Shown here in pieces: positions 36,759-50,117 of a stretch of 64,000 bases of DNA. Every line of letters begins with the position of its first letter. Position 1 is the stretch's first letter. The translations under genes and the position numbers were made by a program. The notes below the pieces were generated by a model, which was not told where the DNA came from, searched no databases, and saw only the letters and a program-made list of their open reading frames with translations. Source of the stretch: Laburnicola sp. R22_1 (taxonomy: Eukaryota; Ascomycota; Dothideomycetes; Pleosporales; Didymosphaeriaceae); assembly GCA_014281115.1 (NCBI GenBank), contig JACONQ010000017.1, positions 620,001 through 684,000 of the forward strand, read 5' to 3'.

Positions 36759-37857
36759 TTTAATATTAGTCTATTTAAATTATTATAGAAGTATACCTTT
36801 TTAGCCTCTACTATAGCAATAGCGTTATAGTGGGCTATAATAGTTTTATACTATTCTAAACTAAATTAGCTTAAATATATTAAGAATATAATTAGAATAT
36901 ATTTATACTTTTAATTGCAACTATATCTTAGCTACGTAGGTTTACTAAAGTACTTCTATATTTAAATTAGCCTGCCTATATTTAGAACTTATATAATAAG
37001 ATATATAGCCTCTGCTACCTAGATACTATATATATTTTCTAGGTGCGTCTTTAGGGCGCTATATATATTACATTTTACTTTAAATATATTAGTAATATAT
37101 TTATAAAATATTTAAGTATAGCTTATATTATATAGTATACTAGAGCTCCACTACGGCTCTCTAACAATTTACTAGTTAAGAGATAATATATAACTTAGTT
37201 ATACTAGATAGTAGACTATCTATTAACTACTATTAACAATACTGTTGTGCAGAATACTAATAATAAAATTATCGTTATTTTATATATATTTTGTTACTAC
37301 CACTATGTGCTAGGTACTAGGCTATAGTGCCTCCTATTTTACTCCTCTCTGTGTATAGTGCGGACTCGACCTTGGTTAGAATCTTCACACGACGAAGATC
37401 TTTAATAGTATACTAGAGAGCGCTAATAGCTATCTATAGTGCACCTCTCTAAAGTTTATAATAGTCTTACTATTTATTACCTTAAAGGGTTCTATACTCT
37501 TAAGGACAAACTTCTCCTCCTTATATCTCTTATATAGTAGCTAAGCTTATTAGGAATATATTTAAAAATATATTTAAGATCTGTTTAAGCTAGCTTATAA
37601 AGTTTAAGAGGTAAAGTACTATTATATAGGTGTGTAAGTATATATAGGTAGTGTAGACGTAGCTAGCGTATAGGATAGTAATATTACTTAAAAATATTTA
37701 GAACTTATTTATATTATATTAATATTAGTAATTACTAAACCCTTAGCGCTAATTAAACTAGCCTATACGCTAACTTACTAATATGCCCTAGTAATAGTAA
37801 ATAACTATAAGAGTGAATAACTAGCTAACTTGTCTCGCTAATATTAAATAATAATAT

Positions 37858-37960
37858 ATAGAATATATTTAGAATATATTTAGAATATATTTAGAATATA
37901 TTTAGAATATATTTAGAATATATTTAGAATATATTTAGAATATATTTAGAATATATTTAT
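37858..37960. repeat. 11-bp tandem repeat (agaatatattt)n
   Basis: About nine near-perfect units. The same word is dispersed singly or doubly in the intron-shaped modules of the compartment. Confidence 0.8.
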
Positions 37961-40620
37961 AGATTCTAGGACTACTTCTTCTTCACTTTTTTAAACTAAA
38001 ACTAATTTCTTTTAAATTAAAGCTGCTACTGTGCAAGCTATAGCTGTTTTTCTTTTCTTGCCTTTTTAAATTCTACCTTCTACTTTTCTAAGGTAAGTCT
38101 ATCTTGCTCTAGCTATATTTTCTTATAATTAGCCTGTATATTTTAACTTAATAGTACTGCCTATTACTATAGAGACTATAATACACTTAAATAAATTAGT
38201 AAAATAATTAGAATATATTTAAACTTTTTTACCTTAGTGCTAAAGAGGACTAAAGTAGTAAGGACCTTAAGATAGATAAAGTTTATAATACTAATTTAGC
38301 TCTAGATAATATAGATAGTGTACGCCTTACTTACTTAAGAGTAATATATTTAGAAAAATCTAACTAGTATAGTATCTTATCTTTAATAGGTATGCTAGTA
38401 GGGATCTCCTCTTTTGCTATTACTTTAAATCTATTAGAAATATATTTATAATATATTTGCGTATTCTTACTTTTCTTTACTCTTTTATTAGCCTTATACT
38501 AAGTATGTATAAAGAATTGCTAGTTTATTAATAAAGACGTTTGTATGGTATAATAGACACTATATTTCTTCTAGAATAAATATTCTATAATATTCTAAAA
38601 GTCTATCTATATTATACCTAGATATATTAGTAATATATTAGTAATATATTCCTAATATATTTAAAGATATAGATACTTTAAAATAGCCTTTAGGAGTAGT
38701 TACCACTTACTTGTATAGTAACTCTTATTTTTAGCCTGCTTAGTGGTATTTAAATATAATACTAAATTATTCTAGATATTTTCTAGTATATATCTTGTGG
38801 CTTGCAATAGACTAGCTATAATAATAGGATATCTTTTATATCCTATCTAGTTCTATACCTTTTTTAATCTATGCTGTTTAAATGTATTTAGAAATTATTT
38901 ATAAAATGTTTAAATAGAGTAATATATAGATAAGAAGGTTATAAAGCTATAAATACTCTGCCTTTGTCTTTATAAATAAAAGAGCACTTAATTAATCCTA
39001 ATCTAAGTCTTTAATATAGGGTACTTCTAGCATAGCCTTATTAATACTATAATAGAAGTGTATTTAGCAGAAGTGTATATAGGACTAAAGCTACTAGTGC
39101 TAGTGTCTTTTATTAGAATCTAGTTAGCTAAGTATTTTACTAAACCCTTAAATATATTTAAACTACTTACTCTATATTTGCTTTATATCTATATTAACTA
39201 TAATACTATTAAACTCTATATTATATATATATCTCTACTAAAATAGCTTACTTGCTTACTTACTAGATTGTATAAAAACTCTAATAAACTGTTTCTATAT
39301 ACCTCTAGCAATTTAGTATTAGTAATAATTCTACTAAGTGTAATAACTTTAATACGTTAGGAACTTGTTTATAAAGAGAATTATACTTTTATTATATAGT
39401 TTATAGAATATAGCAAGTATAATCTTAGACTAGCCCATTTTAAGCCTCTTATATAATATGTCTATTTAAAACGTTGTTTAGTTAAAGAGGATCTTTGCCT
39501 ATTAGTTATAGAAGTAGATAATATAATTACTAGAGATAGAGATTGTTATTTTATATATATACGCCTAAAGCTGTTAGAAACTAGTTAAGAATATGTTTAG
39601 AGAAATATACTAAAGTAGGATTTAAAAGGCATTTTATACGCTACTTATATATTACACTACTTATACTAAACCTATATAGAAAAGTAGCTAGCTTTTTACA
39701 CTTAATAATTTGCTAAATTCTATTTTTATTTATAAATGCAGTGTTAAGCTCTTTAAGATATATAATGCTATATAATTAGAGGAAAGCCATTAATTAAGGC
39801 GAGTTAAGAAACTTAGCTAAATATAATAGGAAGATATTTTAAATATATTCTAAAGATATTTAAAGAAACTTATATTATATTAGTATAGACGTTAGTATTA
39901 GATAGAGGACTTTATAAATATCTTCTAGCTAACTAAGTAATATACTATATAGTAGTAGTGGGATATATAAATATAATCTATATAATATAAAAATAAAATA
40001 TAGTAATATTATAAGATTGTTTAGAACTAGAATATAAAACTCTATAATATACTTTTTCTTAACTAGCTGTCCTTAACTCTAAGTGTAGTTTACCCCTTAA
40101 ATATATTTAGAATATATTAAGAATATATTTAGAGAATGTACTATAGATTTTTAGATAGACGCTTTAAGGCTTTATTATATTATAGAACTATAATAGGGGT
40201 AGTAAGCTTTTATTAAATAGCTTTTGTAAGTACTCTATATCTACTTTTTAGGCACTTTCTAATAGAAGTAGTTTTCTATATAGTGTCTAGTCTAGCTTTA
40301 ATAGCTAACTATCTAGAAGTAGATATTTATTATTTTCTATATTTATTAGTACTTTAGCTTAAATATATTCTAAAGATATTTAGGATATATTTAAAATCTA
40401 TTTATACCTAGTATAGACGCTTTAGATATAGTATATATATTACTTTTTATAGGTTATAGTAATTCTTCTATATAAAGTTTTGCTATACACTTAAATAATA
40501 AGCTATAGCTTTTTACTCTCTATTTCTTTTTACTACTATAATAGCCTTTTAAGTTTACTAAATATTTTTATAAAGTGCTAGAGTTACCTTAGTGTGTAAA
40601 TACCTTTATAGTCTATTTTC

Positions 40621-40746
40621 TTTTTTTGTCATTACCTTTTTACGCCTTTTTTAATTACTAAGCAGGGGGCTCTACTTTTTTTGTCATGTTATTTGAGATG
40701 AAAGCCTTTGTCGTCCTATCCCTAGATAGATAAAATAACACCACAT
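40621..40746 (+). repeat. Small dispersed repeat, copy 4 (full)
   Basis: Colinear with 3911-4040, from the T-run and ttgtcattacc to aaataacaccacata. It differs by few, mostly transition, changes although it lies in the AT-rich compartment. Confidence 0.85.
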
Positions 40747-42984
40747 AGTCTATTTTAAAGGTATTTATAGTACTTTATACCTATATATATATACTTTAAT
40801 TTCTATACTATACTATTAAGGAAAGGTAAGGTGGCTTTACTAGTAGGGTACGCCTAGACTGGCAAATGGGTATAGGTTGGGTTGGAGTTAGGTTCCCTTA
40901 CATAAGATCCTAACCCTAACCTAATCTCTACATATAGATTTTGCGCTAGTAATAGGTATAGGTTAGGTTAGAGTTGCATAGGCTATAGGTTAGATTAGGA
41001 TTGTATAGACTAGGTTATATTACGTCTAACTCATTATATTTTTTATTAGCTATATGCAATTCTTATAGTAAATTACTATAAAAATACCCTTATTATTATA
41101 GTAGTAATTTTTATATTTGATTATTATAGTAAAAGTACAGCTTTAGTATTAAATATATATATTAAACCTAACTAAGCGCCTTACTATTTACCTAGTATCT
41201 ATATACTTCTTATAGTACCTATTTGCTAGCTATATATCCTTAGCCTATATAGTAACCTATTTTGCATAAATAGTATTAATATTAGTATCTAGAGGTATTA
41301 GTATTTATTTTATAGTAGGAGTAGAGTAGTATAAAGAAATACCTTTAAATATTCTAACTAGAAAAGCCTCTATTATCTCTTAGAGAGCAGCTAGCGTAGT
41401 GGACTAGAAGTGCAGATATTTCTTATTATTATCTTACACTATTTTCTTAATCAGGCGGTAGAATAGCCTTTTCCTAACAAGGGGCTTAATACTCTTTTAG
41501 TACTTTTTAATTTCTCTAAGTGTAATAACTATATATTATTAGAATATATATATAATAAATAGCTATAATAATAATATACTGCCTAGCTTCTAGTAGTACT
41601 TTCTCTTTAGCGCAGTAGGTAGTGTTTTGTAAGGCGCCTTTTACATAGCCTTAGTAGCTAGCGGCTTCTTCTTTTTTACTTAAAATCTGCTAGTAACTAG
41701 TTTAAAGTATTTAGCTAGCCTAGTATATACTATTATCTTAGAAATTAAGGTTATATAGTAGTTAATTCTATAGAGTATTAAAAAAGTAGCTAGGAGGGTA
41801 ATAAGATAAAGTAGCTAAGTAGGCGGTAAGATAAGTAAAGAAAACACACTAGTATTATTAGCGCCTTGCTTATGCGCATAGGCCCCTATAGCTACTTTTT
41901 ATAATACTAATAATATTTTTATTATTTTTATAATATTAACTGTAGTTATTATATACTATTATTATATCCTATACTATAGCGTCTATTAAGGAAGAGTCTC
42001 CTAATATCCTAAAGAGTCTCCTAAGCAGCGGCCTATAAATACTAGCAAATTTTAAGCACAATAAATAAAAGAGTCTTACTAAGGTACCTAGTAATTACAG
42101 TCTTTTATTACACTATATACTAATATAGATAAGACTTTATATCTAGAGATAAAGAGGTTAATACTATTCTTTTATATTATAAATAAGGTAGCTTTTAAAA
42201 AGGTTATCCTACTAACTATAAAGTGCTCTTTAAAGATGCACTTAGTAATAGCGCCTATATTATTACGTATAGGTCCTGCAATACACTTTATAGTAAAGAA
42301 AAAAAAGTACTAAACTTTACTAAATTAGCTAATTAAGCTATATAATATTAGCTTAAAAAGAAGCTTTATAATAATAAGAACTACTAACTACTCTCTAAAG
42401 CGTAAAAGTATTAATAGCTTGCGCAGAAAAAGAAAGAGCTTATATAGTCCTACTTTAAGAATTAAAAGAGTAGTATATTATTATATCCTATTATTACGTA
42501 TTAGTTAATTAATAAGAAGTAGGCAACTAGTTAAAGGCAAAACTAATAGCTATATATAAGAAGTAGAATAAGATTAAGAATAAAGTTAATTTAAGGGCCT
42601 ACTAAGTAGCCCTAGCTAAGCGTAGAATTGCCACTAGTAAGGAAAATGGCCCTCCTATACTATAAAGTTACTTAAGTAAATAAACTTTTAGTTATAGTAG
42701 TGTATATAAGAAGCTCTTACGCAATATATATAAAGTAGGCCTAAGAAAGCTTAAGGCTAATATCTTTAAGAGTAAAACTAATAAGAAAGAGTAGGAGGAC
42801 TTCTATAATAGTATAGGCAATATAGGTCTAACTACTAAGGAGTTAGTAATAGTTACTAATAAGAAATAGTTATAAGTTTATTATACTTATTTATTACATA
42901 CCTTTGCTAATAATTATTAGTTTCTATAAGTCTAGTTCTTCTACTAACCTTATTAACTATAGTAAGAATAGTATACTTAATAGT

Positions 42985-43123
42985 TGTCACCGGGCGAGCT
43001 GTAGGCAGGTGACCTAGTTGGGACTAGCGCCTTGGCAGCCGTATATAGTTGGTGCGCAATACGTGATTGCACGCCATCGCAAGTATCTCATATTTAAATT
43101 TAACTACTTTCATCTCATCTACA
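42985..43123 (+). repeat. GC-rich LTR-like segment followed by a gag-like start
   Basis: Runs from TGTCACCGGGCGAGC to TCATCTACA (139 bp), then attagatacgtaacggg, which resembles a primer-binding site, then ATG at 43164 (MAYIKRNNNKEYKEK). No second copy or matching 5-bp flanks are seen (atagt against attag). It shares cctagttgggactagcgc with 60,654-60,671, allowing one transition. Confidence 0.35.
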
Positions 43124-43304
43124 ATTAGATACGTAACGGGTAATTAGACCCTTATAATAGTAATATGGCGTATATTAAGAGGAATAATAATAAAGAGTAT
43201 AAAGAAAAAATTAAAAATAATAGAAAGGAGCTTAAGGCTTATTTCTAGAAGCTGCCAGATAGATACAACTCTAATATTATAGATAAGGATATTGACTTTA
43301 AGGG

Positions 43305-43445
43305 TTTCTTAGACTTTAGGAGCTTAGGTACTAAGGGGGGTTTAGATAATAAGGGGGGCTTAGGTGCTAAGGAGGTTTTAGATAATAAAGAGATTTTAGA
43401 TAATAAGAAGGGCTTAGGTGCTAAAGGGATTTTAGATAATAATTA
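43305..43445 (+). repeat. Degenerate tandem repeat encoding LGxK/LDNK units
   Basis: Repeated ttagataataa and ttaggtgctaa words give a frame reading LGTKGGLDNKGGLGAKEVL and similar. It follows the gag-like start in frame. It could be a low-complexity linker of a retroelement or hAT protein. Confidence 0.5.
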
Positions 43446-44499
43446 GCGCGTAGAATAAGATAAGCTAGAGTTGTAGTTTTGCTATAGCTAATTATTATTG
43501 CTAATAATTATATACTAGTTGCTAAGAATACTATATATAGTAATATAGTAATAAGCTAATTACTACCTAAAACTAACTCTATAATAAAGGGCTATATACT
43601 AGTCTAGATCTAAAACCAACTTATTATTAGCACACTATATGCTACACACTATTTCTAGCCAACCTTAATATTAGTTAAATACTACTATAGTTAATATTAT
43701 AGAATTTAGTTTGTCCTATCCTCTTCTTAAACTACTATTCTCTCTAATAACTATTTAACTAGTTATTACGTCTTTTTATTACACTAATATCCTTAAGTGC
43801 TATATTAAGTACTACACCTACTCTAGAAATTAATATATAGCCCTATATTAATAAACTAGTTACTATACTACTAGATACTCTCCTTAGATATAGAACCCTA
43901 GCCCTATAGGCTAATAGATTAGGAAGTAGAATAATTTGTCTTATCTAACATCCCCCTTTAATCTTTTAAGAGTTAAAGATAGGGAAAAAGATATTTGCTA
44001 TATAGGATGCATAGTAGTCTAATATTTAATAGGCTAAAGATAAACAAACCTATAACCTACACTAAAACTCTTACCTTTATATAGGTATTATCTAGACTAT
44101 ATTCTAGAAGAGCGTAAAGTATTCCTATAGTTATCTATATATATTCTATCTTAACTGCGACTATATACTATAATACTTAAGCATTAACTCTACTAGTACT
44201 TAGCTAATTAGTACTAAGTACCTTATTAACTATATAAGGTCCTAAGTATGTATATAGTAGGATAAGCCTATTTATAAAAGGACTTTTACTCCTTAGTATA
44301 AAAAAAGTAGATAGCTATTTTATATTCTATATACTCTCTATAGGCATTTAAAACTAAATTTATATAGGTAGTAATTAATAATAACTAGTCGTTCTAAATA
44401 GTAGAGCAACTATCCTTTTAACACTTTCTCTATTTTCTTAGGCCTAACGCTATAATAACTAGCTAATATAGATTCTACTAGATATTTCTAAATAAATTT

Positions 44500-44990
44500 A
44501 ACACTCCTAAGGTAGCTATCCTTAGCAATATTAGTAGGACAACTAAACTCTCTATCTTACTTAACGCGTAGTCTGCGGCTAATTACCTTAGCTTTCTAGC
44601 TATTAATAGTTACTATATTAATAACGCTTAGCAGCTTAAGAAAAAGCTGCTTAACTTTATACTAATATGTGGCAGCTATACTAGAGTATTAATAGCATTA
44701 GAGGTACTATAGGTCCTTAAAGACACAAAAACTGCGCAGAAGCTCCTAGCAATTATATATAATAATACTAGCAATAATAGCACCCTAGCTTAGAGCGTCT
44801 AGTATAAACTATTAGAGGAAAATATTACCTAGAACTAAAAAGAGAATATAATCCTATATCTTGCTTATATTATTAACCTTATAGTTTAAGATATTATTTA
44901 TTACCTTAAGTTATTAGCGTCTATTAATTTTAAAGCTATTATTATAGAAAGTTATTATAAAAAGTTATTATAAACTAACTAGCGCACAGC
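44500..44990 (+). pseudogene. hAT transposase, central part, upstream of the copia insertion
   Basis: Reads NNTSNNSTLA, then KLLEENIT, then ILYLAYIINLIV followed by a stop and DIIYYLKL. In hAT transposases the equivalent is D-N-A-S-N-N...RCLAHILNLIV-Q-D-I. The Asp-to-Asn and Gln-to-stop changes are RIP-type. Its C-terminal continuation lies beyond the copia at 51.3-52.5 kb. Confidence 0.7.
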
Positions 44991-45153
44991 TCTATACTAT
45001 TTATAGTCGGCTTACCAAATACCTTTTTTAACTCTTTTTTTAGTTTAAGGTTAAAGTAGATTAAGATAGAAGATTATTATGTACTATGCATAGCACCTAA
45101 TTCTAACTAAAGACTAACCTTAAACACCTTAACAATTCTACACCCTATAAGCT

Positions 45154-45339
45154 TGTCAGATATGTAGCTGTTAGATAGAACAAGCGCGTTGAGGTTGGAT
45201 CTGTACAATAAAGCAGGGACCACCTAGCTTGGCACACTAGCGAAGAAGTCAAAACCAACCGAACACAGTGGACACAAACACAATACAATTATTATTATCT
45301 ATTAAGGCGCATTATCGCATTTAACCATTAAATCTAATA
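45154..45339 (+). repeat. 5' LTR of copia element (45154-50303)
   Basis: 186 bp, gap-free partner of 50118-50303. It starts TGTCAGATATG and ends ATCTAATA. Confidence 0.95.
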
Positions 45340-45372
45340 ATTAAGAGTCTCACTGCCTCAATTAATACCAAA

Positions 45373-45759
45373 ATGGCTGCACTACCCCAGCGTGACCCAA
45401 CAGTAACCCTTCGAGACCACACCAACTACAGGGCATGGATAATGCAGCTCCAGTCTAGATGCGTCGCATATCGCATCTGGCCAAAAGTCGATCCTACGTC
45501 GAATATCCCAATGAAACCTAAACCTATAGCCCTAAGGGCGCCGCTAATTAATAGGTATACTCTAGCAGCGAACGTCAGCATCCCAACAAGGCAGTCTAAA
45601 CTGTTAGCAGCAGGACTCAAGGCGTTTAAAGAAGATCTTAAGTATTATAAGATTCTTAACAAGCAGTATAAGAACAATCGACATAATTTTAAAAAGAAGC
45701 AAACAAGCCTCCAGCAAATCATTGTTTATATTCAGGCTACTGTCAGCCCACATCTTTAG
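45373..45759 (+). pseudogene. Copia gag N-terminal frame (128 codons)
   Basis: Starts MAALPQRDPTVTLRDHTNYR 33 bp after the LTR and runs open for 128 codons, ending PHL-stop. The frame continues as recognisable gag with stops beyond. A HTNYRAWIMQLQ-type start is typical of copia gag (substrate-like UBN2 region). It is the longest intact piece of this element. The truncation is probably RIP-made. Confidence 0.75.
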
Positions 45760-46329
45760 CGCACTTGCTGCCTCCCAGATTAACTACTAAGATAGTAAAT
45801 TACAAACCTCAAAGCCACAGTTGGCATCAACAAATAATTTAAGAGAGAACGAGCCCGCAACCAATACCTTACATCCCTTAGACCAATAAGAAACGCGTTA
45901 AATTAGGACACATAGCTTACTAAATATAATTAAGCAGCTATAGAAGCGGAGACAAGCAATATCTCTAAGATAACACAGATTAATATAATTATAAAGGACT
46001 TTCTAACTGCTGTAAATAAAGTTGCGCCCAATTAGTCTACAACCTTTTAGGATAGCGGACGGTTCACACCTAGCATAAATTAGAAAGAAATAATAAAGCG
46101 CTTCCGAGAGCATATAATGTTAAATCATCCAACCCCTCGAACAGGGAAGCACAAGGCCGCATTTATGGCAGATAACTTATTATACCTCGCTAAAAGTAGG
46201 AAAACCACCCAGGGCATTAATGCCGAAGCAGCACCATCTAGAAAATGGGGCAGACCCCAATATTAACGTGATGACTAAAAAGATAATAAGAACTTATCCT
46301 TAGTCCAAAAACCTATAAAAACAGAAGGC

Positions 46330-49300
46330 GCTAAATGTCCTGCGTGTGGACATCGCTATAGACTCCAGGATTGCTTCTATATTAATGTAGACAAAGCTCC
46401 CAAGTGGTGAAAACTAAATAAGAAGATTGAAGAACTCGTCTCATTAAAGCACAAGCACGATCCCGAATTTTAAGGACTGTTAAGAGAACAAAGCAAACCA
46501 AGATCAAAAACACCAAACATTAAACAATCGCACACGCCCACACCTAAGATCCTTAAGTCCCTTAAGGACTGACTAGAGGGACGAAGAATATTAAACGTCA
46601 ACGCTGCGTTTATATTAGCGCCAATGGAAACAGAAGTGTCTAATTACCCGCTAAAGCGCTCGTTTATTCTTAATTCAGGATCAACTTGCCACATTACGAA
46701 CAACCCTGACTGTATCTACAACTTCTATCTACCTACGTCCAGAGATTATATATAGGCTGGCAATACAAAGATATAGATAAAAGGCTACAGCTCTATTAAC
46801 TTAACACTAAGAGGCCAACATAAAACAACTACGTTAGTTCTATATAATATGGCTATCTGTCCAGACCTCTTGTGCAACCTAGTCTCCTTTCAACTACTAA
46901 GGCATAGAGGAATCTGGTGGGATACGCAAATGGACCCAACTACGCTAAAAGGACCAGACAACAAGATTATTAGAAAACTATCTAAGATATACAGTTAATA
47001 GGTACTTAAGTATAATCCACTACTACCTACTTTATATCACATCCGCAAGAATATATTACAAACAAAAGAAGCACTACAAAGGGCCTTAGCCAAATTATGG
47101 CATAAGAGACTAGGACACCCTAGACTGGTAGCTATCGAACATCTTATGCAGCAAGCTAAAGGGGTGCGAGTTAAGGGAGTTATAATAGTTTAATGCGACT
47201 CCTATAGAAAAGCAAAGATCTGGCAACAAATTAGCCAAGCATCGCGAATTAACAATAAAGGACTAGGAGAAAGACTGGCTATTAACTTTTATGCCTACAA
47301 GGCGCAAAGTAGCACTGGCGAAAGGAGCCAGATGCTTATCACTAATAGGTACTCAGGCCTGCAATGGGACTTTTATTTTAAAGACAATTAACTAGCAAAG
47401 TTAGTTATTAAAGTTCTATCAAACTTTTTTCTCTTCCTTAAAAACTATTATAATATTACGGTTAAGGTTATTAAAGCGAACAACGAGATCACAATAGTAA
47501 AACCGGAAATCGAGCGCTAGTTAGCATTATAAGAAATTACTATTAAGCCTTCCGCCCCAAATACACAAGCTTAAAATAGAGGTGCTAAACGCTTAGGGGG
47601 TGTAAACAAAGAGAAATCGCGCGCGATGCGTCTTAATGCCAACCTACCCTAGGAACTATAGCCTAAAGTTATGAGAGCTGCAGTATACCTCTACAATTAA
47701 ACACCGAATTATGCGAACAACTAGAAAACGCTATACAAGATATTCTTCACACGAGTTGCTCTAAACAACAGAGTAGTCACCTTAATTAAGAAACCTAATC
47801 TCGCTTACCTTAAAGCGTATGGCTGCAAAGCGTTCGCAATAACGGATAATATACATTAAGGTAAATTAAGGCTATAACGCCTAGACCTAAAGGCTTGGAT
47901 TAGTTACCTAGTAGGATACTAGTCCTTAAACATTTATTAAATTTGGATACTATTACTTGCTAAGGTAATAAGCACCCGCAACGTTATCTTTAATAAACAA
48001 ACTGTCTTTAGTAGCAAAACTAAGGACCTTATAGATAACCTTATGCATAGTACACTAGAGGAAATTGCCATATATGTAAGAACAATCGAACTTCCAACAC
48101 TAAGTTATTAACCAGAGACAGAGTCCTTCTATAAAGATAACACTGTTGGAGGCTTATTAAATCCCCAAGGCAAAGTAGACCCACCAGGCTACTACCAAGG
48201 AGTGAAGATTAGGGACAACTATCCAACTCCTCTAACTACACTACCACCTACGGCATTACTTACGCAGTTAATAGCTGGAAATAAATTAGAAATAAACCTA
48301 AAAGAGTTATCCAAAACTGTCCCCTAGGCAGCCGCCTTCATAGCAGGAACTCAAGCTGGCCACATTAGGAAATATAGAGGGGATGTTATAGACAAGACTA
48401 AGATAATAAGAACGCTCGCCAAAGGCTTAAAGCCCTATTAAAGTTAACTCCCACCTCTGCCAACGTGCCGTACCAAGCTTAAGGATTACCCGATAGGCGA
48501 ATTGTTTAAAGAAGCAGAGCGGGATCACCTTGCAAGCCACAAACAAATAAAATTATAGTCAGAAGTACTAATAAAGAAGATTAAACTAATAGGACAGTAG
48601 ATCCTTAACTATATATAGGTATACACCTACAAGCTTAACAAACACTATCGCTTACTAAAGTGTAAGGCACGGCTAGTTGTCTAGGGCAATTAATAATAGA
48701 ATATTACCTCTTAAGACACTTATGTAGCCACGCTTGCTAGCAGGTTGTTCCAAATGCTAGTGGCAATAGCAGCTCACTATAATATAAAGCTTGAGCAATA
48801 TAACATTACAAACGCTTTCGTCTATGCAAGTATAGACTAAGAGGTATATATAAGAATGCCCCGTGGCTATTAGAAGCCTAAAATAATACTTCAAGTCAAC
48901 AAGGCTTTATATAGTCTTTGGATCTCACCACTCCTTTAGTAGAAAGAGTTTACCTTAACACTTAAAGCTCTAGGTTTCTAGATAGTGCCTTATAAGCTAT
49001 GCTGCCTTCTTAAAGACGGAATTATCGTCTTCTTCTACATTAACAATATTATCTTAGCTTTTCACAAGCAAAAAGAGGAAGAAGCCTAATAAGCAATTAA
49101 GCGCCTATAAGAAAAATACACCTTAAGTGGAGGAAACAACCTTTAGTGGTTCCTTAGCGTAGAGATTATTAGAGATTAAAAGACTAGGACAATTCAACTC
49201 TCTTAGGCTGCCTACTTAGACAAGATTAGTCAATTAGTTAATAAGAGGGATATTCGACACGACACCCTAATGGCAGCTATCAAGCTGAAACCATAAGATA

Positions 49301-49960
49301 GCTTAGCGACACCCTTAGAAATTAACAAATACCAACGCAAGATTGGATCGCTTCTATTCGCGGCAGTAACAACTTAACTAGACATAGCCTTTGCAACCTT
49401 AAGGCTAGCCTAATTCCTGTCAAATCCGGGCTTGGAACATCACAATACTACTAATCGAGTACTACTATACTTATTAAGCACCAGATGGAGAGCACTACAG
49501 CTTAGAGGAGGCAACTGCCTTTAAGTAGCCAGCGATGCCTTATTTGCTAACAACACACTAGACAGAAAGAGCTCGCAAGGATACGCTATTAAGCTATTTA
49601 ACAGACTTATTGCCTGGAAAGCAAGCAAACAAGACATTGTCACAACTTTGACAACTAAAGCAAAGCTTCTCGCCTTATCGCAAGTGGCCAAGGAAGCAAT
49701 CTTTATATTAAGACTACTGGACGAACTGCAGATTGAACTACGCTCATCGTCAATTACTATCCAATGCAATAATAAGCAAACTATTTAACTAGTTACTAAG
49801 GAGATATCCAGGCTTTAGACTAAACTACGACACGTCGACATTCACAATCACTAGTTAAGACAGGAAGTCTCTACTGGAAAGATTAAGGTAGAGTACATAC
49901 AATCGGCAGAAATGATCGCCGACGGCTTTACGAAGGTCCTCCTAGTTAATAAGTGGAAAG
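46330..49960 (+). pseudogene. Copia pol relic: integrase, reverse transcriptase, RNase H
   Basis: Integrase: LAKLWHKRLGHPRLVAIEHL (about 47.1 kb), then a core with GERLAINFYAY and SGLQWDFYF. RT: NITNAFVYASID, EVYIRMPRGY, and FFYINNIILAF where YVDDI is expected. RNase H: SSQGYAIKLFN, then IADGFTKVL. Stops are nearly all TAA or TAG at expected Gln or Trp. Catalytic Asp-to-Asn changes show it is dead. Confidence 0.9.
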
Positions 49961-50117
49961 GGTTCCTAACCTAACTTGGGCTAGTTGAGATAACAGAACG
50001 CAAAGTAGCGAATAAAGCACCTTTTAAGGAAATTTAAGGGCACCTTAATAACCTTACTTTAGGATAATAGGCTGCTAAATAGTTTAGCTTGCAAGAATCT
50101 TTCAAGCTAAGGGGGTG

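Larger units (their letters stand above)
35878..40620 (-). repeat. Unclassified AT-rich block with many minus-strand intron-shaped modules
   Basis: No identifiable protein over 4.7 kb, apart from a solo LTR. On the minus strand, modules with donor and acceptor shape occur at 35890-35957, 36357-36419 and 38186-38232. Similar aaatatattctaaatatatt sequences recur near 36,070, 36,870, 37,550, 38,430, 38,630, 39,150, 39,840, 40,095 and 40,370. A Lys-rich hexamer repeat lies at 36280-36337. The pattern suggests a decayed multi-intron gene or repeated intron-like insertions. Confidence 0.45.
41030..44200. other. hAT interior, largely unclassified
   Basis: AT-rich with scattered stops in all frames. 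Apart from the GC-richer segment at 42985-43123 and the repeat-rich frame after it, I cannot assign content. No BED zinc finger was recognised, although a hAT N-terminus would be expected here. Confidence 0.4.

Noticed and set aside
37858..37960. CRISPR-like array (regular 11-bp repeats)
   Set aside because: No unique spacers; it is a simple tandem repeat in a eukaryotic AT-rich region.
40872..41025. Possible telomere-like ccctaaccctaacc array
   Set aside because: Units are longer, irregular tataggttgggtt types and occur inverted at 52.8-52.9 kb, so they belong to the hAT ends.
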